A stretch of 64,000 bases of DNA, from the NCBI RefSeq assembly GCF_000526935.1, contig NZ_JAHA01000003.1, positions 62,001-126,000 of the forward strand. Reading direction: 5' to 3'. The position numbers and the translations under genes were made by a program. The notes under the pieces are model-generated. The model had not been told where the DNA came from, did not search any database, and saw nothing but the letters and a program-made list of their open reading frames with translations. Below are positions 54,572-62,582 of this stretch, piece by piece. The first letter of the stretch is position 1, and every line of letters begins with the position of its first letter. This DNA comes from Butyrivibrio sp. FCS014 (GTDB taxonomy: Bacteria > Bacillota > Clostridia > Lachnospirales > Lachnospiraceae).

Positions 54572-54961
54572 TCAGAGAGCATTACGACTTTTTGCAAAAG
54601 GATTTTGGGTTTTTATTGACAAAAGACTTATGAGCACCAGTACAACACCTGCAATAGGATAAACAATTATCAGCCGGTTTGTGGTGCCATAGATTTCCAG
54701 AACGCCTTTAAATACACAGCCTATGCTTAATGTGGCTATGGCTGTATTCCATATGTCAGCAAAGGCTTTGCCGGGAAATTTATCTTTGATGAGCATAACT
54801 TCATAAGGTAAAACACCCATGATTAGCGGCAGGGCAAAGGCGTAAATCATGTAGTAGGATGTTACGCCATGGCTGAATAATTCATATATGGCGCCAAAGA
54901 GCGCAAGAAATGCTGCCCAGACAGTATTGTAGAATAAGTTCTTCTTTATTTCTTTTTCCAT
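54572..54961 (-). CDS. Small four-helix membrane protein of unknown function
   Basis: The 129-residue protein has about four hydrophobic helices and ends in a basic tail (KTQNPFAKSRNAL). It begins MEKEIKKNLFYNTVWAAFLALFGAIYE. The ATG follows GGAT-rich sequence and the gene lies 34 bases after the phosphodiester glycosidase gene on the same strand. No family can be named with confidence (DUF6773-like proteins are similar in layout). Confidence 0.6.
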   Translation of the reverse strand: MEKEIKKNLFYNTVWAAFLALFGAIYELFSHGVTSYYMIYAFALPLIMGVLPYEVMLIKDKFPGKAFADIWNTAIATLSIGCVFKGVLEIYGTTNRLIIVYPIAGVVLVLISLLSIKTQNPFAKSRNAL

Positions 54962-54995
54962 AGTCAGATCCTTTCTGATCGTTTATCACCGGTCC

Positions 54996-56000
54996 TCAAA
55001 TATATACGATATCGCTGACGCTTCGTTCTTTGATGCTTCCACCGGAAGTGGGATTGTTGATAACATAGCCATTGAAATACATGGTAGACGATCCGCCTCC
55101 ATCAAGGTTGTAGGCAGTTGTTACCCCCAGATCTTTCATGAAGTTTGCAAGCTCATACAGGCTTAAGCCTTCGCTCTCGGAGGTTCTTCCGTCTGATACC
55201 ACAAAAACAAAATGGTTGGCATCAATGACTCCGATGGCAGTTCGCGGGTTGCTGGTCTTGGCTCTGTCTACCTCAGTGTTTGTATCTACTGCAACTTCAC
55301 TGTCTTCTATAAGAGCAGGGCCGAAAGTAAATGCCTGCCAGACACCCATTGAAACGAGTTCCTCTGCTGTATATTCGGCATCATTTACTACTTCCATTGT
55401 GCCGTCGGCATATATGCACAACACGTCGGAACCGTTTGCCGTGCTTCTATAGACGACGCCATTTCTTATAACATATCCACTTTCCTGAACTCCGTAATAG
55501 TCTCCGTTTATGGCCAGTACGGCTCCGTTGCTTTCTGCGATAGATGAAGTGGTTGCCGTCACATTTTTTCCATAGGTGTCATCTGCGAAAGCGGTCTTTA
55601 AAAATCTGGCAGAAGAGAGGGTTACATCGGCAACGTAGATCCTGGTTTCATTCTGATAATATTCAGACAACGTAATAGTGTAGTCATCTGTAGATACGGT
55701 ATTTTCTCCGGTATAGCCGTTAGCTGAATCTGAAATCGCATAGGAGGCTGAAGTATCATCAGATGTGGCGTTTTTTTCGGAAGACGAAGAATGATGCTTT
55801 CCGGACCCTTTACTGTGTTTTGATGCGATGCTGCCTGCTGATTCATCAGAAGTATCGGCAGCCTCTGCAAACATTGCAGTGTTCATTTCTGTAGCATTTG
55901 TATTATAGCCCTTGCTGATAACAAAGGTGTCCAGTGTGATGTAGATTGTAAAAGCCGCTAGCAGGACTGTTGAAACTACCGGCCAAAGATTCTTTTTCAT
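54996..56000 (-). CDS. Membrane-anchored phosphodiester glycosidase (NAGPA domain)
   Basis: The 334-residue protein starts at the ATG at 56000 with GGAAGGG upstream. It has one N-terminal membrane helix (about 5-27), a Ser/His-rich linker (about 45-75), and a NAGPA-type domain (about 125-334) with AINGDYYGV, GPALIEDSE, NPRTAIGV and NLDGGGSSTMYFNG. Such enzymes remove a sugar capping phosphodiester bonds, for instance on wall polymers. The frame is open upstream into the broken GtrA remnant, which would add 61 residues if read through. Confidence 0.88.
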   Translation of the reverse strand: MKKNLWPVVSTVLLAAFTIYITLDTFVISKGYNTNATEMNTAMFAEAADTSDESAGSIASKHSKGSGKHHSSSSEKNATSDDTSASYAISDSANGYTGENTVSTDDYTITLSEYYQNETRIYVADVTLSSARFLKTAFADDTYGKNVTATTSSIAESNGAVLAINGDYYGVQESGYVIRNGVVYRSTANGSDVLCIYADGTMEVVNDAEYTAEELVSMGVWQAFTFGPALIEDSEVAVDTNTEVDRAKTSNPRTAIGVIDANHFVFVVSDGRTSESEGLSLYELANFMKDLGVTTAYNLDGGGSSTMYFNGYVINNPTSGGSIKERSVSDIVYI

Positions 56001-56415
56001 GCTATGATCCCTTCCTTTCGTGAATATAAAGCTTCGCTGGATAAGATAGCTGAACGCAAAAAGAACTATCTCTGTGAGTATCTTTGCTGCATAGAACGGT
56101 ATATTCATGCCGGTCAGCATCTCTAAGATCAGTGTGTTGCTGTCCGTCTGCGTCGACAGTGACAATGGTATAAGGAGCTTCATAAATGCTGTTTATGAAT
56201 TCAAGACCTGTTTTCAGCGCTTTACCTTTTCCCTGGTTTTTCTCATGACTAAGCACTTTGGCATATCGCGAAGCCTCTTCAAATACTCTGATGCAATCAT
56301 CTGAACTGCAATCATTTACAATGATGATTTCAAAACCCGCGTCATATAGCTGCCTGACAATTGCAATCATTTTGTCATCCGGCATATAAGCAGGAATAAG
56401 GGCAATTCTCTTCAT
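56001..56415 (-). pseudogene. Collapsed GT2 glycosyltransferase-GtrA gene
   Basis: From the ATG at 56415 (GGGAGG upstream) the frame encodes a family 2 glycosyltransferase start: IPAYMPDDKM, IIIVNDCSSDD, GKGKALKTG and VTVDADGQQH. Directly after this the sequence is no longer GT2. In another frame the next 50 or so codons encode the end of a GtrA-type membrane protein (KILTEIVLFAFSYLIQRSFIF). A large internal deletion with a frameshift has joined the two ends at about 56145. The GtrA frame runs without a stop into the start codon of the phosphodiester glycosidase. Confidence 0.7.
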
Positions 56416-56540
56416 ATCAGTTTTACCTCCCTCAATTTAGTGTTTGCCTCTTATGATGAAATTGTATTCGAGTATCCTAAAAAGAACTTAAAAACTTCAT
56501 TAGGGGTATAGAGAAAAAAGAGATGGTCTTAGGGACAACA

Positions 56541-56571
56541 AAAAAGGAAAGCAACGAATGCTTTCCTTTTT
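56541..56571. terminator. Hairpin at left end of island
   Basis: AAAAAGGAAAGC and its complement form a 12-bp stem with a 7-base loop just before the tRNA-like repeat. The same arrangement (A-rich stem, then AGTAGCGAG) occurs at the right end at 62552-62580. Confidence 0.75.
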
Positions 56572-56764
56572 AAGCAGTAGCGAGAGGGGGACTTGAACCA
56601 TTTGTTCTCCCGTAAACAAGCATAAATACAGGGCCTGCGGCTTCATCAGCCAGGTCTGATGCAGCTTCAGGATTGTTCAATGTATCACTGATATATGAGA
56701 ATGTGAGATCGATATCAGCTTCGGCAGATTCAGTAAAAATATATTCATAGTTCTGAGATGCCAT
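56570..56764 (-). pseudogene. RelE/ParE-like toxin with internal deletion
   Basis: The 64-codon frame begins like a RelE/ParE toxin (MASQNYEYIFTESAEADIDL...SDTLNNPEAASDLADE), jumps to what looks like the last toxin strand (VFMLVYGRTN), and ends in residues encoded by the tRNA-like repeat. Family members have about 95-110 residues, so the middle with the catalytic and hydrophobic core is missing. It overlaps the antitoxin gene by 20 bases in the normal way. The toxin is most likely inactive. Confidence 0.7.
56576..56599. repeat. 24-bp direct repeat of tRNA-Met 3' end (putative attachment site)
   Basis: The 24 bases are identical to 62581-62604, the 3' end of the tRNA-Met gene, in the same orientation. 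No tRNA 5' half precedes them. This is the usual footprint of an element inserted at a tRNA 3' end. Confidence 0.65.
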
Positions 56765-57011
56765 GTTTCTGCCTCAGTTTCTTCAAAGATTCCTTGCCAT
56801 TAACGACCTTGCCAGCTTCATAATCTGTAATGCCTTTATTCACAAGACTTGCTTCATTGATTTTTTGCATGGTCCGCTCATAATAGTCAATATCCATTAC
56901 TACGAGCCTTCCATATCCGTTCTTGGTGACAAATACCGGTTCATTGGATTCTGCACATAAACGTTCGATTTCTACAGTGTTTTTAAGGTCTCTCATTGGA
57001 ACTATCTGCAT
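56745..57011 (-). CDS. Phd/YefM-family antitoxin
   Basis: The 88-residue protein has the Phd/YefM DNA-binding N-terminal fold (VPMRDLKNTVEIERLCAESNEPVFVTKNGYGRLVVMDIDYYE) and a polar C-terminal tail that would wrap the toxin. AAAGGAG precedes the ATG. It appears intact while its toxin partner is deleted, so it now may only regulate its own promoter. Confidence 0.85.
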   Translation of the reverse strand: MQIVPMRDLKNTVEIERLCAESNEPVFVTKNGYGRLVVMDIDYYERTMQKINEASLVNKGITDYEAGKVVNGKESLKKLRQKHGISEL

Positions 57012-57032
57012 ACTTTTTACTCCTTTCTGTGG

Positions 57033-57054
57033 CCAAATTATACATTATATTTGG
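57033..57054 (-). promoter_or_regulatory. Dyad operator/promoter of the antitoxin gene
   Basis: CCAAAT and ATTTGG flank two overlapping TATAAT-like -10 boxes on the minus strand, 22 bases before the antitoxin start. This is the expected place for autorepression by Phd-type proteins. Confidence 0.5.
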
Positions 57055-57132
57055 GCACACAACAAGTGATCGTGTTGCTTAAAAAGCAAGTGGTACTTTT
57101 TATGTTTGCGGTCATGAAAATAACCCCTGGTC

Positions 57133-57248
57133 GTTGATTCAACATTTAAATCTGTGATTTGCAGTCAACAAAAATCAGTCCATCTGTTGACTCATCAGCT
57201 ACAATACTTCATTTGGGGTCAACAGTTTACATTCTACAAAGTTGACCC
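57133..57248. repeat. Cluster of GTTGAC/GTCAAC dyads
   Basis: GTTGATTCAAC (57133-57143), AGTCAACA/TGTTGACT (57163-57170 and 57185-57192) and GGGTCAAC/GTTGACCC (57216-57223 and 57241-57248) form three inverted pairs in an otherwise empty 250-base stretch. No gene is seen in 57055-57260. Confidence 0.55.
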
Positions 57249-57314
57249 TTCTGGGATTATAAATTACGTGCGAGAAAACCCCTTCCGATGAAGTCGGTTG
57301 CGGGATGAATCGAA

Positions 57315-57800
57315 CTAGCTTTTCTTTTTGTACTTCCCGGTCTTAATGTATTTTCGTTTGTGCTCTTCCGCTCGCTGATCTTCAATGTATTTCTTAATAG
57401 TATCAAGTGAAACGCTCCCGGTGGTAGCACAAAAGTAACTTGCACTCCAGAAGGGAGAATCTCCCCACAGATACTTTTCTACATGTGTTCTATATGTGTT
57501 TCTTACTTCCTTGGATAATTGCGATTTTAATGAGTTGATTAGTTTTACAGGTGCCACATCAGGTGGCATGGAGATCAAAAGATGCATATGATCGACATCT
57601 GTCTCTGCAGAGATGAGCTCACTGTTCATGCGTCCACAGAGGTAAGCAGCGTAATTCTTCATGAAATCACCGATCTCATCTGTGATCACTTTCTTTCTAT
57701 ATTTAGTCACGAAAATTACATGGTATGTGAGTTTGTATACTGAATGTGAGCCTCTTCTGTACTCGTTCAGGATATCTGATTCTACTATTGATTTCTGCAT
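57315..57800 (-). CDS. tnpA: IS200/IS605 Y1 transposase
   Basis: The 161-residue single-strand transposase of the HUH class has the metal-binding pair His71-Met-His73 in VDHMHLLISMPP and the catalytic Tyr138 in DTIKKYIEDQ. It cuts and joins the hairpin ends at the lagging strand. AGGAAG precedes the ATG. The C-terminal 20 residues are very basic. The length is within the family range and the frame is intact, so mobility is possible. Confidence 0.93.
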   Translation of the reverse strand: MQKSIVESDILNEYRRGSHSVYKLTYHVIFVTKYRKKVITDEIGDFMKNYAAYLCGRMNSELISAETDVDHMHLLISMPPDVAPVKLINSLKSQLSKEVRNTYRTHVEKYLWGDSPFWSASYFCATTGSVSLDTIKKYIEDQRAEEHKRKYIKTGKYKKKS

Positions 57801-57832
57801 AAATTTACTTCCTATCCAAAGAGAACAAATGT

Positions 57833-57861
57833 TTGCATATTTCTGAAAAGTGTGCTATAAT
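57833..57861 (+). promoter_or_regulatory. Promoter of tnpB
   Basis: TTGCAT and TATAAT are separated by exactly 17 bases, 35 bases before the tnpB GTG. Confidence 0.65.
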
Positions 57862-57896
57862 ACTAACTATAAAATACTAATAAGGAATTTTCAACC

Positions 57897-59300
57897 GTGT
57901 ACAGAACAAGGCAATACAGGATAAGCAAAAACCACATACTCTATGACTACTGCAGGGATATCTGCAGATCATCAGCCGTTCTGTACAACAGGGCAAATTT
58001 CATCTTAAGGCAGTATTCGTCATCGGTTGATTCAATGGCTGAGTTCAAGCCTCTTTTCCCAAATCAGATGATGGTTTACAGGCTCGTAAGAGATAATCTT
58101 TCAGGGACTAAATATCTTGGTAACAGTAAGCGGCTCTCATACAATGGTCTGGACTATCTGCTAAAGGTTACAAGGGATAAGGCGTACTATGCCCTTCCGG
58201 CACAGGCTAATCAGCAGATACTGAAACTCCTCCTTCGGGACTATAAGTCTTTCTTTGAAGCTGTAAAAGCATATGGAAGAAATCATGAAGCTTTCACGGG
58301 GCGCCCCAGGATGCCGGGATATATGTCACGGGGCTCGTTCAAAACAGCCATCCTGACAAATCAGATCTGCAGGATCAATAATGGCTGTCTTAAGTTTCCC
58401 GGTACCAGGGATAAGCTGTCTCTTGGCCAGCTCCATGAAGAAGCATGCCTTAAGGAAGTGCGTATAAAGCCCTGTGGAAACAGCTTTGTCCTGGATGTAG
58501 TCCTGTCGGTTCCAGACAAGGGGCTGATCCCTATGGGCGATAAGGATATCCTCTCTGACCTTTCGGATATAGTGGATCTGAAAGATTTGAGGGTGATGGC
58601 CATCGATCCCGGGACAGACAACATAGCAGCTGTAGTGAATACGTTTCGTGCAAGGCCATTTGTGATCAAGGGAGGAGTGATCAAATCAATAAATCAGCTT
58701 TACAACAAGGAGATGAAAAGACTCTCATCCTGTGCCATGACCTGTAACAACAGGTACAGGACAAGAAAGATGAATGCGATTACTGAAAAGAGGAACAGGA
58801 GGATAAAGGATCAGTTCCATAAGGTGAGCAGACAGCTTGCAGACTATGCAAGGGATAACCATGTGGACGTTGTGGTGATGGGTCATAATACATACCAGAA
58901 ACAGGAGATAGGTATTGGACATGTCAATAACCAGAACTTTGTGCAGATACCAATGCTGATATTTGCAGACATGCTCAGATACAAACTTGCTGAATATGGT
59001 ATAAGGTTTGCCCTCACGGAAGAAAGCTACACATCAAAGGCAGACTACCTTGCAAAAGACTATATCCCTGTGTATAAAAAGAATGCGAAAGAGAACTTCG
59101 CTTTTTCAGGCAAGAGGATACAGAGAGGTCTTTACAGACACTTCGATGGCACAATAACAAATGCAGACATAAATGGAGCTGCAAATATCTTAAGGAAAGT
59201 ATTCCCAAAGGTAAACCAATGGGATAGAGGCATAGTGGACATGCCCTGTTCTGCAGGCTGCGTAGAGCATCCTGCAGGTTCATGCCGCTCTGCGGCATAA
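57897..59300 (+). CDS. tnpB: TnpB RNA-guided nuclease, zinc-finger-less type
   Basis: The 467-residue protein is the ancestor-type relative of Cas12. The RuvC triad is in place: Asp237 (MAIDPGTDN), Glu375/376 (TEESYTSKADY) and Asp424 (NADINGAANI). The four-Cys zinc finger usually inserted between the last two motifs is replaced by KDYIPVYKKNAKENFAFSGK and IQRGLYRHFDG without cysteines, a variant known in several Clostridia. The start is GTG at 57897 with AAGGAA upstream. The frame appears intact, so the nuclease should be active with its guide RNA from the 3' end of the element. Confidence 0.9.
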   Translation: MYRTRQYRISKNHILYDYCRDICRSSAVLYNRANFILRQYSSSVDSMAEFKPLFPNQMMVYRLVRDNLSGTKYLGNSKRLSYNGLDYLLKVTRDKAYYALPAQANQQILKLLLRDYKSFFEAVKAYGRNHEAFTGRPRMPGYMSRGSFKTAILTNQICRINNGCLKFPGTRDKLSLGQLHEEACLKEVRIKPCGNSFVLDVVLSVPDKGLIPMGDKDILSDLSDIVDLKDLRVMAIDPGTDNIAAVVNTFRARPFVIKGGVIKSINQLYNKEMKRLSSCAMTCNNRYRTRKMNAITEKRNRRIKDQFHKVSRQLADYARDNHVDVVVMGHNTYQKQEIGIGHVNNQNFVQIPMLIFADMLRYKLAEYGIRFALTEESYTSKADYLAKDYIPVYKKNAKENFAFSGKRIQRGLYRHFDGTITNADINGAANILRKVFPKVNQWDRGIVDMPCSAGCVEHPAGSCRSAA

Positions 59301-59334
59301 CAGAAACCCTTTCCGACGTGGAGTCGGTGAGGGT
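59282..59334 (+). ncRNA. Predicted omegaRNA scaffold at the right end
   Basis: ATGCCGC/GCGGCAT (59282-59298, over the tnpB stop) and the ACCC...CCGAC/GTCGG...GGGT stem (59306-59334) give the double-hairpin end expected for the TnpB guide RNA, whose guide would be the next 16-20 bases outside the element. The 5' limit is unknown. Confidence 0.45.
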
Positions 59335-59337
59335 AGT

Positions 59338-59922
59338 TCATGGCAGTTTTTTCAATGTGTTATCAAACATTTCTACGCATATATCAGCCATGCGCTGTTC
59401 GCTTTCCTGCATCCCTTCTCTGAACCAGCTGATAAGTATCTGGAAAAAAGCTGCTTCTGTAGCAAGCTTGATGTATTTGATCTCTGTATCTGTTGTAGGA
59501 TACAGAAGTTCTGATATGGACCTGCTGGAAAAGAGCTCACGTTTCAATATACCTGCCTGATCAAACAGGGCAATGGTTTCTTTATCCTCGCGGATGGTAC
59601 GGAAAACATCTTCAAACCACTGATGAGGATTCTCATGCAGTTCTGGTTTTTCACAAATTTCTGCTATTCTTTTTATCAGTCTGTTACCGAGTTCATGCAA
59701 AATATCTTCCTTGTCAGTATAGTTGCGGTAGAAGGCAGTACGTGAAACTCCAGCACGACGCACGATCTCACTGACAGTGATCTTTTCATACGGGTGTTCG
59801 CCCATTAGGTGCATAAGCGCAAGCTGAAGGCATTCTCTGGTCAGCTGGTTAGACTCTTTGTTATTCATTCGCAGAACTTCTTTTTTCTGCATTTCTGTCA
59901 AAGGCTCTTTAGTGGCTTTCAT
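59338..59922 (-). CDS. TetR-family transcriptional regulator
   Basis: The 194-residue regulator has an N-terminal TetR helix-turn-helix (ITVSEIVRRAGVSRTAFYRNYTDKEDIL) and a helical ligand domain of the TetR_C type. Its stop codon lies four bases beyond the right end of the IS element, so the insertion just missed it. It diverges from the radical SAM gene, and the shared 164-base promoter region carries GTTAC/GTAAC repeats, so it probably represses that gene and itself. The inducer is unknown. Confidence 0.9.
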   Translation of the reverse strand: MKATKEPLTEMQKKEVLRMNNKESNQLTRECLQLALMHLMGEHPYEKITVSEIVRRAGVSRTAFYRNYTDKEDILHELGNRLIKRIAEICEKPELHENPHQWFEDVFRTIREDKETIALFDQAGILKRELFSSRSISELLYPTTDTEIKYIKLATEAAFFQILISWFREGMQESEQRMADICVEMFDNTLKKLP

Positions 59923-59939
59923 ATTTCTTTTCCCCTGTT

Positions 59940-60062
59940 GTTACAAAATAAGTGATTATGTCACGTCGCGCCAATTGACACTTCTACTGTCATGTCCGAG
60001 AGTAGAGCCGTTGTATTGCATCTCCTGCGGCGTTACACTTGTAACATCAAAACGATTGTAAC
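59940..60062. promoter_or_regulatory. GTTAC/GTAAC operator-like sites between TetR and radical SAM genes
   Basis: GTTACACTTGTAAC (60032-60045) is a 5-bp dyad with a 4-base spacer; further GTTAC at 59940-59944 and GTAAC at 60058-60062 repeat the half-site. The placement between divergent genes fits TetR binding. Confidence 0.5.
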
Positions 60063-60086
60063 ACTTAAAGGGGAGGAATAACAAGT

Positions 60087-61574
60087 ATGGAATTAGTAGA
60101 AAACTTATCTCACAAAGCGCAGAGACAGGCATTTAGCCTATTGATCGATAGATTTCTTGCAAATCTCGACAAAGCTGAGAACAGAACAGAAACGTATTTA
60201 AAACTCGTAGATCAGGCAGAGAAATTCTGGGGGAAAGATGGAGCAAGAAAGGACAAGCTTGATCAGGTAAGAGCAGCTTTCAAGGACCCTGACAATAGAT
60301 GGGTCAAGTTTATAAATAAAGTAGTTGATGAGACAGATCCTCACGTTGCAAAGATGACAATGCTCAACCTTGGTTATGAGGCCTTTTTCAGAGGTACCAA
60401 GATGATCAGGGCAAACAGGGAAAAGTACGGATGCAATATCCCATGGCTTATTCTCTTTGATCCTACAAGTGCCTGCAACATGCATTGCCAGGGCTGTTGG
60501 TCCGGTACTTATGGCCCTAAGCACAACCTGTCTTTTGAAGACATGGATAAGATCGTTACCCAGGGAAAAGAGCTTGGTGTTTACCTATACATGATGACAG
60601 GCGGGGAGCCTCTTGTAAGAAAAAAGGATGTACTGCGACTTGCTGAAAAGCACAATGATGTTGAGTTCTCTATTTTTGACAACTCCACTTTAATTGATGA
60701 GGACTTCTGTAAGGAAGTTGTAAGACTTGGAAATATCACGTTCCAGCTTTCTATCGAGGGTACTCCTGAAACAAATGATGCGAGACGTGGAATTGGTCAT
60801 TATGACGCTGTAATGAAAGCCATGGACCTGTTTAAGAAATACGGAATTGTCTATGGAACTTCCATCTGCTATACAAGAAATAATATCGAGGCAGTAACTG
60901 ACCCTAAGTTCATCGAGTTCATAGCTGAAAAAGGCGCAAGATTTGGATTCTTTTTCCACTATATGCCAGTAGGAAATAATGCGGTACCAGAGCTTATGCC
61001 TACTGTAGAGCAGAGAAGAAAGATGGTAGATCAAATCAGATACCTTAGAAGTGACAAGTGCGATATAGGGTTCTTCCCTATGGATTTCCAGAATGATGGA
61101 GAGGCAGTTGGTGGCTGTATCGCTGGCGGAAGAAACTACTTCCACATCAATTCAAGTGGAGATGCAGAGCCCTGCGTATTTATCCACTTCTCCAACACTA
61201 ATATTCATACTCATTCAATACTTGAGATGCTTCAGAGCCCTCTTTTCATGGAATATCACAAGGGACAGCCTTTCAATAAGAACCATTTAAGACCATGCCC
61301 AATGCTTGAAAATCCTGAGCTTCTTCGTGAGATGGTGGCAAGATCTGGAGCCCATGGTACCAATGAAGAATCAGAGGAAAGCGTTGAGCACCTCTGCGCA
61401 AAGTGCGATAATTATTCAAAAGAGTGGGGACCTGTAGCAGATGATATCTGGGCTCGCCAGAAGCACTATAGAAAAGCATACGAAAACTATGCAAAAGAAA
61501 ATATAGAAAGCACCGAGAAGTTGGAATTTCCTAAGACTTTGGAAATCAAGAAAGAAGAGAACAGAGGCGCTTGA
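60087..61574 (+). CDS. Radical SAM protein
   Basis: The 495-residue enzyme has the 4Fe-4S motif CxxxCxxC at Cys130, Cys134, Cys137 (SACNMHCQGCW), the glycine motif MMTGGEPL and a C-terminal Cys cluster (GGCIAGGRNYFHINSSGDAEPC; HLCAKC) of SPASM or twitch type. An N-terminal helical domain (1 to about 110) is specific to this subfamily. GGGGAGG precedes the ATG. It is flanked by TetR and DegV genes, an arrangement repeated in other Clostridia as far as I recall. The reaction is unknown; a lipid- or peptide-modifying role is possible. Confidence 0.88.
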   Translation: MELVENLSHKAQRQAFSLLIDRFLANLDKAENRTETYLKLVDQAEKFWGKDGARKDKLDQVRAAFKDPDNRWVKFINKVVDETDPHVAKMTMLNLGYEAFFRGTKMIRANREKYGCNIPWLILFDPTSACNMHCQGCWSGTYGPKHNLSFEDMDKIVTQGKELGVYLYMMTGGEPLVRKKDVLRLAEKHNDVEFSIFDNSTLIDEDFCKEVVRLGNITFQLSIEGTPETNDARRGIGHYDAVMKAMDLFKKYGIVYGTSICYTRNNIEAVTDPKFIEFIAEKGARFGFFFHYMPVGNNAVPELMPTVEQRRKMVDQIRYLRSDKCDIGFFPMDFQNDGEAVGGCIAGGRNYFHINSSGDAEPCVFIHFSNTNIHTHSILEMLQSPLFMEYHKGQPFNKNHLRPCPMLENPELLREMVARSGAHGTNEESEESVEHLCAKCDNYSKEWGPVADDIWARQKHYRKAYENYAKENIESTEKLEFPKTLEIKKEENRGA

Positions 61575-61591
61575 TTGTTGGGGAAAAGAAA

Positions 61592-62434
61592 ATGATAAAA
61601 ATACTTTCAGATAGTACTTGTGATCTGTCAAAGGAACTGGTTCAGAGATACAACATAGGAATAATTCCGCTTTATGTAAGACTAGGAGATGAGGAGTACC
61701 TGGATGGCGTCAATATTACTCCTGAACAGATCTATAAGTGGTCTGATGAACATGGGGAAACGCCCAAGACAGCAGCAGCCAGCATTGAAGATATCTCAAA
61801 ATTCCTGGATCCTGCGGGTTCGGATGAATATATTGTTTTTACTATATCTTCGTCCATGTCAGTAAACTTCAATAATGTAAGGCTTGCGGCGCAGGAACTT
61901 GGCATGTCTGACAGAGTTCATGTCATAGATTCAGCCAATCTTTCCACCGGAGTTGGCCTGTTGGTAGTATATGCGGCAGAACTGGCTAAAGAGGGAAAGG
62001 CAGCAAAAGAAATTGTTGAAGAGATAGAGAATACCAGGGATAAGGTCAGAGCAAGTTTTGTAATCGATACCCTTGTCTACCTTCATAGAGGTGGTCGCTG
62101 TTCGGGGCTTGCAGCCTTCTTTGGTACGACATTAAAGATCCATCCACGCATTGCAGTAACTGACGGAGCAATGCACCCGGAAAAGAAATATCGCGGATCC
62201 AGCAGACGCTATGTGCTTGATTATGTCAAAGACATGGAGGCTGATCTAGAGAATGCCAGACCTGAGCGTGTGTTCATAACCCATTCAGGATGCGACAGGG
62301 AAGTTGTTGAAGCTGTAAGAGAGTATCTTAGCGGCCTCGGCGTGTTTAAAGAAATCCTTGAAACCCGCGCAGGAAGCGTTGTTTCATCTCATTGTGGTCC
62401 AGGAACATTGGGAGTACTGTTTATCTCAAAATGA
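61592..62434 (+). CDS. DegV family fatty-acid-binding protein
   Basis: The 280-residue protein has the DegV opening MIKILSDSTCDLS, the fatty-acid-binding Ser in FTISSSMSVNF and the RGGRCSGLAAFFGTTLKIHPRI block, ending HCGPGTLGVLF. DegV (FakB-like) proteins bind free fatty acids for phosphorylation by FakA. The ATG at 61592 has GGGGAA upstream, 17 bases after the radical SAM gene, so the two are co-transcribed. Together with TetR this suggests a lipid-related stress unit; this is inference. Confidence 0.92.
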   Translation: MIKILSDSTCDLSKELVQRYNIGIIPLYVRLGDEEYLDGVNITPEQIYKWSDEHGETPKTAAASIEDISKFLDPAGSDEYIVFTISSSMSVNFNNVRLAAQELGMSDRVHVIDSANLSTGVGLLVVYAAELAKEGKAAKEIVEEIENTRDKVRASFVIDTLVYLHRGGRCSGLAAFFGTTLKIHPRIAVTDGAMHPEKKYRGSSRRYVLDYVKDMEADLENARPERVFITHSGCDREVVEAVREYLSGLGVFKEILETRAGSVVSSHCGPGTLGVLFISK

Positions 62435-62551
62435 TGGGAACAAGGTAATATTTTTCTTTTTCCAGGAAATATTTCCAAGTGACGCCGGCGGAAGAGATTG
62501 CGGGGGTGACGAGCAAGCTGCGATGCAAATTAGCAATGCCAGAAGACACAA

Positions 62552-62580
62552 AAAAAGGAAGCGATAAACGCTTCCTTTTT
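62552..62580. terminator. Terminator downstream of tRNA-Met
   Basis: AAAAAGGAAGCG and its exact complement form a 12-bp stem with a 5-base loop. It ends the minus-strand tRNA transcript and can also stop the degV transcript. Confidence 0.85.
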
Positions 62581-62582
62581 AG

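Larger units (their letters stand above)
57268..59334. mobile_element. IS200/IS605-type insertion sequence with divergent tnpA and tnpB
   Basis: The element consists of tnpA (minus) and tnpB (plus), starting back to back, bounded by similar imperfect hairpins: the left with CCGA/TCGG inside CCCC...GGG (57279-57304) and the right with CCGAC/GTCGG inside ACCC...GGGT (59306-59334). TTAC, a known target tetranucleotide of the related IS608, sits directly before the left end (57264-57267). No terminal inverted repeats or target duplication are expected for this class. Exact ends are estimates. Confidence 0.8.
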
